Origin: Gemmataceae bacterium | GTDB taxonomy: Bacteria; Planctomycetota; Planctomycetia; Gemmatales; Gemmataceae | Assembly (NCBI GenBank): GCA_022616435.1 | Contig: JAKEET010000069.1 | Coordinates: 1-64,000, forward strand | DNA length: 64,000 nt | Direction: 5' to 3' | Part shown: positions 1-10,344 of the stretch, in pieces | Position numbering within the stretch: the stretch's first letter is position 1 | Layout: every line of letters begins with the position of its first letter | Translations under genes and position numbers: made by a program | Notes under the pieces: generated by a model | Seen by the model: the letters and a program-made list of their open reading frames with translations, nothing else | Told to the model about the DNA's origin: nothing | Database searches by the model: none

Positions 1-1019
1 AGCAGGTTGGTCTCCAGGATGCGGTAGTCGTCGTAGGAGATGTGCGTGAAGGCCGGCCCGCCCTTGACGTCGCCCAGCGCGTAGACGCCCGGGACGTTGG
101 TCTCCAGCCGCTCGTTGACGCGGATGAAACGCTTGTCGTCGGTCGCGACCCCCGCGGCGGGCAGGTCGAGGCGCTCGGTGTTGGGCAGGCGTCCCGCCGC
201 CACCAGCAGGTGCGAGCCCGACAGGGTCCGCTCCGCGGCGCCCGTCCGCACCGTCAGGCGGACATCGCCGCCCGCGCCTCGCTCCACGCGCTGGGCGTCG
301 GCCGACAGCAGCGTCTCGACGCCGTCCTCGCGCAGGATCTTGTTCACCTCCTCGGATACGTCCGCGTCCTCGTTGGGCAGCAATTGCTGGCCGCGCTGCA
401 CGATGGTCACCGCGCTGCCGAAGCGGCGGTACATCTGGCCGAACTCCAGGCCGATGTAGCCGCCGCCGAGCACCAGCAGGTGGGCCGGGACCTGATCAAG
501 TTCCATGATCGAGGTGGAGTCCAGCGCCTGGACCTGGTCGAGGCCCGGCAGCGCGGGCGCCGCCGGCCGGGCCCCCGTGTTGATGAAGACCTTGTCCGCC
601 GTCAGCCGGCGCGTGCCGCCGTCGTTCAGGGCCACCTCGACCGCCTTGGCGCCGATGAAGCGGGCCTCGCCGAAGAGCAGGGTGACGTTCGGCGTCTTCT
701 CCAGCCTGCTCTGGCTGCCCGAGCGGAAGCTTTCCACGATGGCCTGCTTGCGCCGGCGCACCCTGGCGAGATCCACGCGCACGGGGCCGGCCTCGACGCC
801 GTAGTCGGCCGCCCGGCGCGCCAGGTAGGCGACGCGGGCCGAGGCGACCATCGTCTTGGTCGGCGTGCAGCCGACGTTGACACAGGTGCCGCCGATGTGC
901 AGGCGCTCGACGAGGGCTGTCGAGTAGCCGGCCTTCGCCAGTGCCAGGGCCAGCGGCTTGCCCCCCTGGCCGGAACCGATGATGATGGCGTCAAAACGCT
1001 CCGGTGAAGTGGTGTTCAT
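1..1019 (-). CDS. FAD-dependent pyridine nucleotide-disulfide oxidoreductase (mercuric reductase/dihydrolipoamide dehydrogenase type), 3' end outside window
   Basis: Reading the minus strand from ATG at 1019 gives a protein that stays open to the window edge, about 339 residues. It begins [20 protein letters not shown], an FAD-binding GxGxxG fold. The redox-active disulfide follows as GGTCVNVGC (Cys46 and Cys51), with [10 protein letters not shown] after it. Around residues 170-185 lies the NAD(P)-binding [12 protein letters not shown], and near 310 the second FAD motif [10 protein letters not shown]. These mark a class I flavoprotein disulfide reductase. There is no N-terminal heavy-metal domain, and the C-terminal dimerisation domain with its catalytic residues is beyond the window, so a mercuric reductase cannot be told from a lipoamide-type or generic reductase. 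No mer genes are adjacent. Confidence 0.88.
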   Translation of the reverse strand, partial: MNTTSPERFDAIIIGSGQGGKPLALALAKAGYSTALVERLHIGGTCVNVGCTPTKTMVASARVAYLARRAADYGVEAGPVRVDLARVRRRKQAIVESFRSGSQSRLEKTPNVTLLFGEARFIGAKAVEVALNDGGTRRLTADKVFINTGARPAAPALPGLDQVQALDSTSIMELDQVPAHLLVLGGGYIGLEFGQMYRRFGSAVTIVQRGQQLLPNEDADVSEEVNKILREDGVETLLSADAQRVERGAGGDVRLTVRTGAAERTLSGSHLLVAAGRLPNTERLDLPAAGVATDDKRFIRVNERLETNVPGVYALGDVKGGPAFTHISYDDYRILETNL

Positions 1020-1048
1020 GAGGGGCTCCGTGCGCACGGGACCGTATT

Positions 1049-1303
1049 TTACCGTCCGCCCCTTGATTTTCGCGGCAATCGACGGGCTCGGTCAGGCTTT
1101 GCCTTCTTCATGAGCGAACGCAGCGCGCGATTGACGGCCACATCCGTGGGAAATGCGGCGCGCACCTCAGGAGTCAGCAGCGCGAGGTTGGTGGCGGCAC
1201 GGTAGGCTCTCAAGTGTTTGCCGCGCGTGCCCCCCTGGAGCGTCGCCAAGTCATACTCGGGTCGCAGGTCATCGTTTGCCGGCTTATTCTTGCCGTTCTT
1301 CAT
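1049..1303 (-). CDS. Small protein downstream of a BrnT-like toxin; probable antitoxin
   Basis: 84 residues, hydrophilic and basic at the C-terminus (ends [11 protein letters not shown]). It starts inside the last 20 bases of the upstream BrnT-like gene, so the two are translationally linked. The segment [20 protein letters not shown] followed by a Tyr-rich stretch and [16 protein letters not shown] resembles small proteins commonly found beside BrnT/HigB-type toxins. The family is recognised by pattern only. In classical brnTA the antitoxin BrnA is also downstream of the toxin, but this sequence does not look like the ribbon-helix-helix BrnA, so the partner may be of another type. The antitoxin role is inferred from position. 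Confidence 0.6.
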   Translation of the reverse strand: MKNGKNKPANDDLRPEYDLATLQGGTRGKHLRAYRAATNLALLTPEVRAAFPTDVAVNRALRSLMKKAKPDRARRLPRKSRGGR

Positions 1304-1562
1304 AGGACTTTCTCTCTTTGCGCGTCATCCGACGAGCGCTGATGATTCGGGTCCGATCACCACGATCGGTATGTGAAACCACGAGAGAGCGGCCATCGCT
1401 CGAAGAGCCAAATGTCAGGAATCGGTCCTCTTCCACGGAATGATCGGGATCGAGAAACGTCAGAGCCAACGGGTCCCCGAAGATCGTAGCCGCTTCCTGA
1501 AATGAAACGCCATGCTTCGTAAGATTACTAAGTGCTTTGTCGTTGTCCCATTCAAACTCCAT
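1284..1562 (-). CDS. brnT: BrnT family (DUF497) toxin
   Basis: 92 residues. Nearly every BrnT signature is visible: MEFEWDNDKALSNLTKHGVS at the N-terminus, then FQEAATIFGDPLA, the DPDHSVEEDRFL segment, the core strand RSLVVSHTDRGDRTRIISAR and the C-terminal RKERKSYEE. BrnT proteins are RelE-like ribonucleases that cut mRNA and are neutralised by a downstream antitoxin. The gene is first in the pair and overlaps the next ORF by 20 bases. The start is the only in-frame ATG near the fold; the Shine-Dalgarno sequence is weak. Type II pairs usually repress their own promoter, but no operator could be identified. Confidence 0.85.
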   Translation of the reverse strand: MEFEWDNDKALSNLTKHGVSFQEAATIFGDPLALTFLDPDHSVEEDRFLTFGSSSDGRSLVVSHTDRGDRTRIISARRMTRKERKSYEERQE

Positions 1563-1641
1563 AGTCCCATCGTAAGAAGACTGAACCGGTCGATCAAGAA
1601 AACTCCCGTCTCCAAAGCCAGTGACCGCCTATCCTGGCACT

Positions 1642-2814
1642 TCACTTCTCCACCGCCGCCAGCACCTTCTTGACCAGGTCCCTCTGAAACCCCGGCGGGA
1701 ACTTTTCGGCCCTGCCCAGACGGACGAAGACCAGATCGAGACTCGGCACCAGGCAACCGTCGTTGTACAGGTGGCCGTACGTCTGCACGAAGTCGGCGGG
1801 GACGTCCTGGTAGCGCGCGGCGAGCCACCACTGGGCGCCATAGGCGGGGTTGGCCTTCGTGCCGCGAAAGGCCCAGTCGTAGTAGCCGGCGGGCACCACC
1901 TGCTTGCCCGCCCAGTTGCCCCGGTGCATCGCCAGGTACAGGAACCGCGCGTGGTCGCGCCCCGAGCAGTTGAACGCTCCCGGCGAGCAATACGGACCGA
2001 TATTATTCCCCTTGCCGCCGGTCTTCCCCCACCCGACATTCTCCATGCCGATCGGGTCGCACAGCCGTTTCCTGATGTACGGCAACAGGTCCATCCCGGC
2101 CGCATGGTTGAAGACGAGGATCAGGTGCAGTACGCCGGGGCTGCTGTAGTTGAACATGGTCCCGGGCGGCCCGGTCAGCTTGGCCCAGGGTGAGCCCCTG
2201 GTGTGGCCCAGCGCCATTTCGAATGGTCCGGCGACGTTCTTCGCCTCGTCGGGGATCTTCAAGCCTTCACGCGGGATGCCCGAGGTGGCGAACAGGAGAT
2301 GGCGCAGCGTGATGTCGGCCCTGCGCGGGTCGGAGAGCGGCAGCGCCTCCGGCATCCATTCCTGGTTGCAGACCTTCGTGTCCAGCGTCAGCTTCTTGCC
2401 GCCGGGCAGCTTGCCTTGGTCGCTGTCGTCCAGCAGCAGCCCGAAGGCGACGCTGATGTAGGCTTTCGTGCTGCTGTAGAAGCCGGGGGCTCTGTGACGT
2501 CCCCATTTCTTGAGCCATTCCTCGTTGTACCATTCGCCGGCGATGTAGCCGCGGCGGATGACCAAGAGCATGCTCGGCCCCTCGGCCCGGAGATTGTGTT
2601 CCCAGGCTTTGGCCAGCTTGTCCCAGTCCATGCCCGCCTTGTCGCGAATCGCCGCCTTCTGCGCGGCGCTGGGCAGTCCATGGTCGGGGAGCAACGTTCG
2701 CCATCCGCCCTTGCTTTCGGGAGGCGGGAAGTAGTCCGTCAGCTTGACCGGGTCGCCTGCCGAGGCCGGCAGCGCTGACAACAGAGCCGCGACGATTACA
2801 CGATGTGCTGTCAT
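1642..2814 (-). CDS. Exported serine hydrolase of the beta-lactamase/penicillin-binding protein class C family
   Basis: 390 residues from ATG 2814. This start is chosen because GGGAGG lies 7 bases upstream and it opens a signal peptide (MTAHRVIVAALLSALPASAG); a longer frame would overlap katG. The SxxK nucleophile motif is in FYSSTKAYISVAFG. ITLRHLLFATSGIP is the typical segment before the second motif, where MFNYSSPGVLHL gives Tyr-Ser-Ser rather than the usual Tyr-x-Asn. GYYDWAFRGTKANPAYGAQWWL lies near the C-terminus. Such proteins act in the periplasm as esterases, D-amino-acid peptidases or lactamases, and the substrate cannot be read from sequence. It lies 55 bases behind katG on the same strand and may be read through from it. 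Confidence 0.85.
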   Translation of the reverse strand: MTAHRVIVAALLSALPASAGDPVKLTDYFPPPESKGGWRTLLPDHGLPSAAQKAAIRDKAGMDWDKLAKAWEHNLRAEGPSMLLVIRRGYIAGEWYNEEWLKKWGRHRAPGFYSSTKAYISVAFGLLLDDSDQGKLPGGKKLTLDTKVCNQEWMPEALPLSDPRRADITLRHLLFATSGIPREGLKIPDEAKNVAGPFEMALGHTRGSPWAKLTGPPGTMFNYSSPGVLHLILVFNHAAGMDLLPYIRKRLCDPIGMENVGWGKTGGKGNNIGPYCSPGAFNCSGRDHARFLYLAMHRGNWAGKQVVPAGYYDWAFRGTKANPAYGAQWWLAARYQDVPADFVQTYGHLYNDGCLVPSLDLVFVRLGRAEKFPPGFQRDLVKKVLAAVEK

Positions 2815-2869
2815 GGTTTGACCTCCCTTGACTTTGCGGCGGAAGCCCTCGGAGAAGATCATGCAGCAA

Positions 2870-5080
<2,211 letters not shown>

Positions 5081-5088
5081 CTACAGGT

Positions 5089-5101
5089 GATTATGGTAAT
5101 C
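5089..5101. promoter_or_regulatory. Short inverted repeat in the katG leader
   Basis: A 13-base inverted repeat (GATTA, 3-base spacer, TAATC) lies about 40 bases upstream of the katG start. It is AT-rich in GC-rich surroundings. Peroxide regulators of the Fur/PerR family bind AT-rich inverted repeats before katG in other bacteria, so an operator is possible. The match is too short to assign to any regulator. Confidence 0.2.
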
Positions 5102-5231
5102 GGCGTCGTATCTCCCAGAACGAAGTTCAGGTGGATCGCTGAATTCTTAGGAAGTGGAACGGCGATTTGCGAATCGCTTTCGATGATGAGCGGGATAGCG
5201 AATGCCTATCGCGGGATGACATGATGAACCC

Positions 5232-5256
5232 AAAAAGGCCAACCCGTGCGGGTTGG
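5232..5256 (-). terminator. Rho-independent terminator-like hairpin
   Basis: A perfect 8-base stem (CCAACCCG / CGGGTTGG, 2-base loop) at 5239-5256 is followed on the minus strand by CC and five T residues. It would stop transcripts coming leftward from the transposase/REP region before they reach katG. It is almost the same sequence as the hairpin after clpC at 7201-7222, so the two may belong to one repeat family. Confidence 0.55.
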
Positions 5257-5274
5257 GACCGCATCCTACTTTCT

Positions 5275-5462
5275 AGCCCAGTTCACCGGGCTTTCCGCGC
5301 AGCGGTGTAGGCCCGGGCGCGAACCGTTGCAGGGGCTGTCCGTGTCTTTCAGCCCGGTTCACCGGGCTTTCCGCGTAGCGGTGTAGGCGCGGGCGCGAAC
5401 CGTTGCAGCGGCTGTCCGTGTCTTTCAGCCCGGTTCACCGGGCCTTCCGCGTAGCGGTGCAG
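5275..5462. repeat. 76-bp tandem direct repeat, about 2.5 units, each headed by an 18-bp palindrome
   Basis: The palindrome AGCCCGGTTCACCGGGCT (8-base stem, TC loop) occurs at 5351-5368, with near copies at 5275-5292 (one changed base) and 5427-5444 (last base changed). The spacing is exactly 76 bases. Each palindrome is followed by TTCCGCGTAGCGGTGTAGG and, in the first two units, by about 38 further shared bases. There is no coding frame. These look like REP-type elements served by the neighbouring Y1 transposase. The unit has no uniform repeat/spacer structure, so it is not a CRISPR. Confidence 0.85.
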
Positions 5463-5463
5463 G

Positions 5464-5525
5464 CCCGCCGTTGACGGCGGGTGGCCGGGGCCGCGCTGTG
5501 GATTTCGAGCCCCGTTCACGGGGCT
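5464..5525. repeat. Two further REP-like palindromes at the 3' end of the transposase gene
   Basis: CCCGCCGTTGACGGCGGG at 5464-5481 and AGCCCCGTTCACGGGGCT at 5508-5525 are both perfect 8-base stems with 2-base loops. The second overlaps the stop codon of the transposase gene (5516-5518), so the end of the coding frame lies inside the hairpin. Confidence 0.8.
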
Positions 5526-5971
5526 TCGCGCGGTTCGGCTTGAGCCTCCTTCTCGATCTCCGTTATCCGCTCCAACCGGTCTTCGACCTTCCCGCGCGCG
5601 TGGCGCTCCTTCTGATTGCGCGCGTACTCGATCACCCACGGCAAATCCTTGGTCCCGAAACTGACGACGCCGTATCCCCCTTGCCACGCCAGCAGCTTCT
5701 CGCCGAACTTCTGATTGACTTCGTGGGACGAGGAACCTTTCAGCTGGCCGACGAGTTCGCTGATGAGAATCGTGGGTGCAATCGAGATCACCAAATGCAC
5801 ATGCGTCTCGATGCCGCCGATCTCGTGGATATAGACGCCAGGCGTGTTGATGCAGCGGCCGCGCAGGTAGTGGTGGGTTTCGGCTTCGACCTTGGGAATG
5901 AGCAATGGGGAACTGTCCTTGGTGTGCCAGGTGATGTGCAGGTTGATCTCGGCGTAGTAGTTGCGGGCCAT
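5516..5971 (-). CDS. IS200/IS605-type Y1 transposase, probably a REP-associated tyrosine transposase (RAYT)
   Basis: 151 residues from ATG 5971, which has GGAG 7 bases upstream. The HUH metal-binding motif is visible as ETHVHLVIS (His57, His59), and the nucleophile is most likely Tyr116 in WVIEYARNQKERH, with the helper Gln120. This is the Y1 single-strand transposase fold. The C-terminus has a charged helix (EDRLERITEIEKEAQ). No TnpB gene is present. The gene is bracketed by the same palindrome in opposite orientation, at 5508-5525 and 6017-6034, with more copies on both sides. That is the arrangement of a domesticated RAYT with its REP sequences, although a small IS200-like element is not excluded. 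Confidence 0.88.
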   Translation of the reverse strand: MARNYYAEINLHITWHTKDSSPLLIPKVEAETHHYLRGRCINTPGVYIHEIGGIETHVHLVISIAPTILISELVGQLKGSSSHEVNQKFGEKLLAWQGGYGVVSFGTKDLPWVIEYARNQKERHARGKVEDRLERITEIEKEAQAEPREAP

Positions 5972-6016
5972 GGGTGGTCTCCGGGAAGGATAGTGGCTCA
6001 AGCCGGAACATCGAGA

Positions 6017-6118
6017 AGCCCCGTGAACGGGGCTCAGCGGAAATGATTCTGACCGACCGCCAACCCGCCGTCAACGGCGGGCCTACACCGCTGCGCGGAA
6101 AGCCCGTTGAACCGGGCT
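6017..6118. repeat. REP-like composite unit, inverted relative to the 5.3 kb copies
   Basis: AGCCCCGTGAACGGGGCT (6017-6034) is followed by CCCGCCGTCAACGGCGGG (6064-6081), the linker GCCTACACCGCTGCGCGGAA, and AGCCCGTTGAACCGGGCT (6101-6118). Order and loops (GA instead of TC) are the reverse complement of the units left of the transposase gene. Confidence 0.82.
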
Positions 6119-6224
6119 CGACTGCGGGATGACGCCATGGACGCCACAACGTCTGTATCGCGACGATGCGCTGTCGCCGCGTAGCTTGGGACAATCGGTC
6201 CTCGCATCGCGCTGTCTCTCTTCC

Positions 6225-6280
6225 AGCCCCGTTCGACGGGGCTTTCCGCACAGCGGTGTAGGCCCGCCGTTGACGGCGGG
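6225..6280. repeat. REP-like composite unit, forward
   Basis: AGCCCCGTTCGACGGGGCT (6225-6243), linker TTCCGCACAGCGGTGTAGG, then CCCGCCGTTGACGGCGGG (6263-6280). This is the fullest form of the unit: palindrome A, about 19 bases, palindrome B. Confidence 0.82.
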
Positions 6281-6323
6281 TTAGCGGGGCGACACGGAGT
6301 CACTCAAGCGGCGTTTTCATTCA

Positions 6324-6342
6324 AGCCCCGTTCGACGGGGCT
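6324..6342. repeat. Solo REP-like palindrome
   Basis: AGCCCCGTTCGACGGGGCT, identical to the copy at 6225. It is followed by CTCGCAGTTGGGCTTTAG, which resembles the sequence just after the palindrome at 5508. It marks the right border of the cluster. Confidence 0.75.
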
Positions 6343-6405
6343 TCTCGCAGTTGGGCTTTAGCCACGCGGTCAGCGCGGCCGGACATGCAACTCTCGCCGC
6401 GAGGA

Positions 6406-6972
6406 TTACGACACCTTGCGGATGAGCCAATTCACCAACCCGGCGTCAATCACAAGATCAGCGAGTTCGTTCGGTCCGAGAACGGTCACTCGGGCATCGT
6501 CAGTTCTCGCCTCCTCACCGGTGTGGTAGACGTAGAACATTTTCTGGTAGTCACCAAGATCATCCAAGGCTGCCACATATTTAGCGAACACGTCGTTCGA
6601 TGTATTGGACTTTACCTGGACGAATGCGCGTTCCCCCGTGCTCGGCAGTATAAGATCCAGGTCCAGCGTTTTTTGCGTCTTTCCGACCGCGCCCAGGCGT
6701 CGCCAACCACTCGTGGTGAAGATCAGGTCGACTAGGATTTCAAAGTCGCGCGGTTCAAGTTTCTTCATCAACTCTTGCGCAGAGGCCTTCATTGCCCGAA
6801 CTGCGGCCAAAGCGCGTTCCACTTCTGGAATCGTGACGCCATTGATACGGCGAACTACATAGTCCCATTCGACGACTTTGCAGGAGGTTCCTCGGTACGC
6901 CGCAAGTTTGGTAAGCGCGCCGGACAATCGATCCTGGTGAGAGCAGAGCCTTTCAGGTCGTGCCGGTTCCAC
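6406..6972 (-). CDS. Mrr-like PD-(D/E)xK nuclease domain protein, C-terminal part of a frameshifted gene
   Basis: The frame holds a helical segment with EPRDFEILVDLIF and SGWRRLGAVGKTQKTLDLDL, then ERAFVQVKSNTSNDVF. The Asp of the DLDL strand and the QVK motif 12-15 residues later match the catalytic core of Mrr-type restriction endonucleases, where Gln often replaces Glu. The C-terminus is ARVTVLGPNELADLVIDAG. The first 15 or so residues of this open frame do not look like protein. The real upstream part is in another frame (6855-7175), with the switch around 6921-6935. Intact, the protein would be about 255 residues. Whether the break is a mutation or a sequencing error cannot be decided here. 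Confidence 0.6.
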   Translation of the reverse strand: MEPARPERLCSHQDRLSGALTKLAAYRGTSCKVVEWDYVVRRINGVTIPEVERALAAVRAMKASAQELMKKLEPRDFEILVDLIFTTSGWRRLGAVGKTQKTLDLDLILPSTGERAFVQVKSNTSNDVFAKYVAALDDLGDYQKMFYVYHTGEEARTDDARVTVLGPNELADLVIDAGLVNWLIRKVS

Positions 6973-7175
6973 CCTCCCACGACCTTTCGATAAACACCAT
7001 GGCCATCAACATGTCGTACGGGCGGTGTTGGTTCGAGTAGGCCCCAATACAATCGCTCACCGATGAATGTGATCCACAGAGTTGTTCCGTCGTCTTCGCA
7101 AAACAACCGGACTTCCTTCGTGAATCTGCTTGCTGTCCCTTTGGATTCAGTCTCTGCAAGGAAACTCTTCTTCAC
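6855..7175 (-). pseudogene. N-terminal part of the frameshifted Mrr-like gene
   Basis: The frame contains VRLFCEDDGTTLWITFIGER, YWGLLEPTPPVRHVDGHGVY and KVVGGWNRHDLKGSALTRID, which reads like real protein. It then continues as Pro/Arg-rich nonsense to a stop at 6855. Joining at about 6921-6935 to the 6406-6972 frame (RLSGALTKLAAYRGTSCKVV) gives a continuous sequence. The start is uncertain. An ATG at 7226 would lie inside the clpC terminator, so the GTG at 7175 (HVKKSFLAE) is preferred; no convincing ribosome-binding site is seen. It probably targeted DNA, possibly modified DNA, as Mrr does, but that is inference from the nuclease half. Confidence 0.5.
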
Positions 7176-7194
7176 ATGAATTGAGAGACGCGAC

Positions 7195-7222
7195 AAAAAA
7201 GGCCAACCCTTCCGGGTTGGCC
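7195..7222 (-). terminator. Rho-independent terminator of clpC
   Basis: A perfect 9-base stem with a 4-base loop (GGCCAACCC TTCC GGGTTGGCC, 7201-7222) is followed on the minus strand by six T residues. It lies 20 bases past the clpC stop codon. Confidence 0.85.
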
Positions 7223-7241
7223 TCACATCGTCGCATAATTG

Positions 7242-9764
7242 TCACTTCTTCTCCTCCGCCCCCGCCCCCACCAGCTCCTCCGCCGGCGGCGGGGCCGGCG
7301 CGGTCTTCGAGATCGCCTCGAACACCAGCTTGTCCTCGCCGCCGACGCGGACGATGATCGTGTCCTTGCCGGCGAACTCGCCGCGGAGCAGTTGCTCGGC
7401 CAGCGGGTCTTCCAGGTAACCCTCGATGGCGCGGCGGAGCGGGCGGGCGCCGTATTCGATGTTCGTCCCCTTGGTGATCAGCAACTCCTTGGCTTCCTCG
7501 GTCAGCTCCAGGACCAGGTTCTTCTCGCGGAGACGCTTCTTCACCTTGTCCACCTCGATGTCGATGATCTTCTTGAGATCGTCCTTCGTCAAGCCGCGGA
7601 ACACGATCACGTCGTCCACCCGGTTCAGGAACTCGGGACGGAAGTTCCGCTCCATCTCCTGCTTGAGCGTGCTCTTCATCGCCTCGTAGTTGGACGCCTC
7701 GTCCTTCTTGCCGAAGCCGAACTTCTCCTTGCCGGTGATCTGCTCGGCGCCGATGTTCGTCGTCATGATGACGATCGTGTTCTTGAAATCGATGGTGCGG
7801 CCGAAGCTGTCGGTGAGCCGGCCTTCCTCCATGATCTGCAAGAGGCTGTTCCACACGTCGGGGTGGGCCTTTTCGATCTCGTCGAGCAGCACGACCGAGT
7901 ACGGCCGGCGGCGGATCTTCTCGGTGAGCTGGCCGCCTTCCTCGTAGCCGACGTAGCCCGGCGGGGCGCCCCAGAGCCGGCTGACGTTGTGCTTCTCCTG
8001 GTACTCGGACATGTCGATCTGCACCAGGGCGTTCTCGTCGCCGAACATGAACTGGGCCAGCCGCTTGGCCAAGAGCGTCTTGCCGACGCCGGTGGGGCCG
8101 GCGAAGATGAAGCTGCCGATCGGCCGCTTCGGATCCTTCAGGCCGGCCCGGCTCTTGCGCACGGCCTTGGCGATGCAGTTGATCGCCTCGTGCTGGCTGA
8201 CGACGGTCTTGTGCAGCTCGTCTTCCATCGTCAAGAGGCGGGCGGTCTCGTCGGCGCCGATGCGGGTCAGCGGCACGCCGGTCATCTTGTTGACCACCTC
8301 GCGAATCACTTCCTCATCGACGACGCCTTCGGTCTCCTTCTGCTTGTCGCGCCACTCGCGCTGGATGTTCTCCTTCTTCTTCTTGAGCTTGTCGGCCGTG
8401 TCGCGCAGCGACGCCGCCTTCTCGAAGTCCTGCTCGGCGACGGCGGATTCCTTCTCCTGGTTGAGTTGCTCGATCTGGGCATCCAGCTCCTTGAGGTCCG
8501 GCGGCCGGGTCATCGCCTTCAGGCGGATGCGGGCGCCGGCCTCGTCGATGACGTCGATGGCCTTGTCGGGCAGGCAGCGGCCGGTGATGTAGCGGTCGGA
8601 GAGATCGACGGCGGCGCCGAGGGCCTCGTCCTTGATCTGGACGCGATGGTGGGCCTCGTAGCGGTCGCGCAGGCCCTTGAGGATTTCGAGGGCCTCGTCC
8701 TTCGACGGCGGGTTGACGATGATCTCCTGGAAGCGGCGGGCCAGGGCGGCGTCCTTCTCGATGTACTTGCGGTACTCGTCGAGGGTGGTGGCGCCGATGC
8801 ACTGGATTTCGCCGCGGGCCAGGGCCGGCTTGAGGACGTTCGAGGCGTCGATGGCGCCTTCGGCGCCGCCGGCGCCCACCAGGGTGTGCAGCTCGTCGAT
8901 GAACAGCACGGTGTTCTTGGCGCGGCGGACCTCGTTCATGACCGCCTTGATGCGTTCCTCGAACTGGCCGCGATACTTGGTGCCCGCGACCATCATGGCC
9001 AGGTCGAGCACGACGATGCGCTTGTCGCGGAGCAGGTCGGGGACGTTGCCGTCGACGATCATCTGGGCGAGGCCCTCGACGATGGCGGTCTTGCCGACGC
9101 CGGCCTCGCCGAGCAGCACCGGGTTGTTCTTGGTGCGGCGCGACAGGACCTGGATGACGCGTTCGATTTCGTTTTGCCGGCCGATGACGGGATCGAGCTT
9201 GCCCTGGCGGGCGAGGTCGGTGAGGTCGCGCCCGAAGGAGTCGAGGGCCGGGGTTTTGGATTTACCCTTGCCGGAGGTGCGTTCGCCGCCGCCGCCACCG
9301 CCGCTGGTGCTTTCGCCGGATTCCATGTTATGACCCAAGAGATTGAGAACTTCCTCGCGCACATCCTCGAGCTTGAGGCCGAGATTCATGAGGACCTGAG
9401 CGGCTACCCCTTCCTGTTCGCGCAGAAGGCCGAGGAGGAGATGTTCCGTGCCGACGTAATTGTGATTGAGGTTGCGAGCTTCTTCGATGGAGTATTCGAT
9501 GACTTTCTTGGCCCGCGGGGTCTGCGGCAGCTTCCCCATGGTGACCATGTCGGGGCCGGCCTGCACGATCTTCTCGACTTCGAGACGAATCTTGCGCAGG
9601 TCGATGTCGAGGTTCTTGAGCACGTTGGCGGCGACGCCGGTTCCCTCTTTCACCAGCCCGAGCAGGATGTGCTCGGTGCCGATATACTCGTGGTTGAACC
9701 GTTGCGCCTCTTGATTGGCGAGCTGCATCACCTTGCGGGCGCGATCGGTAAAGCGTTCGTACAT
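7242..9764 (-). CDS. clpC: ATP-dependent Clp protease ATP-binding subunit ClpC
   Basis: 840 residues, full length. Two Clp-N repeats (about 1-145; [15 protein letters not shown] and [15 protein letters not shown]) are joined by a Gly/Ser-rich linker to AAA domain 1, with Walker A GEAGVGKT and Walker [16 protein letters not shown]. The middle region has a UVR-type coiled coil ([20 protein letters not shown]) that separates ClpC from ClpA/ClpB. AAA domain 2 has [15 protein letters not shown] and [16 protein letters not shown], and its FGFGKK loop could dock on ClpP. It unfolds proteins and feeds them to ClpP in the cytoplasm. The usual Firmicute partners ctsR and mcsAB are absent nearby. The 3' terminator is strong, so the gene is likely monocistronic. 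Confidence 0.97.
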   Translation of the reverse strand: MYERFTDRARKVMQLANQEAQRFNHEYIGTEHILLGLVKEGTGVAANVLKNLDIDLRKIRLEVEKIVQAGPDMVTMGKLPQTPRAKKVIEYSIEEARNLNHNYVGTEHLLLGLLREQEGVAAQVLMNLGLKLEDVREEVLNLLGHNMESGESTSGGGGGGERTSGKGKSKTPALDSFGRDLTDLARQGKLDPVIGRQNEIERVIQVLSRRTKNNPVLLGEAGVGKTAIVEGLAQMIVDGNVPDLLRDKRIVVLDLAMMVAGTKYRGQFEERIKAVMNEVRRAKNTVLFIDELHTLVGAGGAEGAIDASNVLKPALARGEIQCIGATTLDEYRKYIEKDAALARRFQEIIVNPPSKDEALEILKGLRDRYEAHHRVQIKDEALGAAVDLSDRYITGRCLPDKAIDVIDEAGARIRLKAMTRPPDLKELDAQIEQLNQEKESAVAEQDFEKAASLRDTADKLKKKKENIQREWRDKQKETEGVVDEEVIREVVNKMTGVPLTRIGADETARLLTMEDELHKTVVSQHEAINCIAKAVRKSRAGLKDPKRPIGSFIFAGPTGVGKTLLAKRLAQFMFGDENALVQIDMSEYQEKHNVSRLWGAPPGYVGYEEGGQLTEKIRRRPYSVVLLDEIEKAHPDVWNSLLQIMEEGRLTDSFGRTIDFKNTIVIMTTNIGAEQITGKEKFGFGKKDEASNYEAMKSTLKQEMERNFRPEFLNRVDDVIVFRGLTKDDLKKIIDIEVDKVKKRLREKNLVLELTEEAKELLITKGTNIEYGARPLRRAIEGYLEDPLAEQLLRGEFAGKDTIIVRVGGEDKLVFEAISKTAPAPPPAEELVGAGAEEKK

Positions 9765-10344
9765 GGGTGCGTTTTCGCTCCGTCTGTGTCACGCCTCGGC
9801 AGGGTGGATGGCGTCCAAGACCCATCATGGCGAGTCGGGTGGTTCCGAAGATTCCACCCACCCTACAGAAGCCGGGAGAACCGGGAACATGGTCGCTCGT
9901 TGAGGGGAGATGACACACCTCCATGCCTCAAAGCCGCGGACGTCCATGCCGCTGCGACTATCCGAGACCTCGAAAGCCGGACAGTTCGGAATACTCGGTT
10001 GAAGTCGGGGGCTCGCGGCCACTAAACTCGCTTGCAAGCATCGTTCCGCTGGTGGTCTTCCACAGCATTCTATGGTGGGTGTTTGGACAAATCAAGGCAA
10101 GGGGAAGCGTGGAAGCGTAGCGCGAAGCCTCCCTCGCCGGAGCCGCTCCGCGGACGTCGATGGCACTCTTCGCCGACCGTTCCCGAAGTGCCGCCAACAC
10201 GATAGACTGGTGTCATGGAAATCGTGAAGGAAGTCACCGACGGGGATGGATTCGTCATCACCGCCTATCTGAGAGACAAAGCGGTAACACTTGGCTTCCG
10301 CATCCGCTGTGTCAAGTGACACGACGTACCGCGAGCGCACGGCC
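9765..10344. other. Intergenic region between clpC and a divergent plus-strand gene
   Basis: 580 bases with no convincing gene. It must contain the clpC promoter, but no clear -35/-10 pair was found. A 34-codon ORF (10215-10319, starting MEIVKEVTDGDGFVITAYLR) has a toxin/antitoxin-like flavour and may be the remnant of a small gene; an in-frame stop lies just before it. Confidence 0.5.

Noticed and set aside
5275..5462. Possible CRISPR array (regular 76-base repeats)
   Set aside because: The whole unit repeats, including what would be the spacer; there are only 2.5 units and each is headed by a REP-like palindrome. No cas gene is near.
7239..10025. 928-residue open frame on the plus strand
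   Set aside because: Antisense shadow of clpC.
10215..10319. 34-codon ORF as a gene
   Set aside because: Too short, an in-frame stop lies just upstream, and no ribosome-binding site is seen; kept only as a possible remnant.
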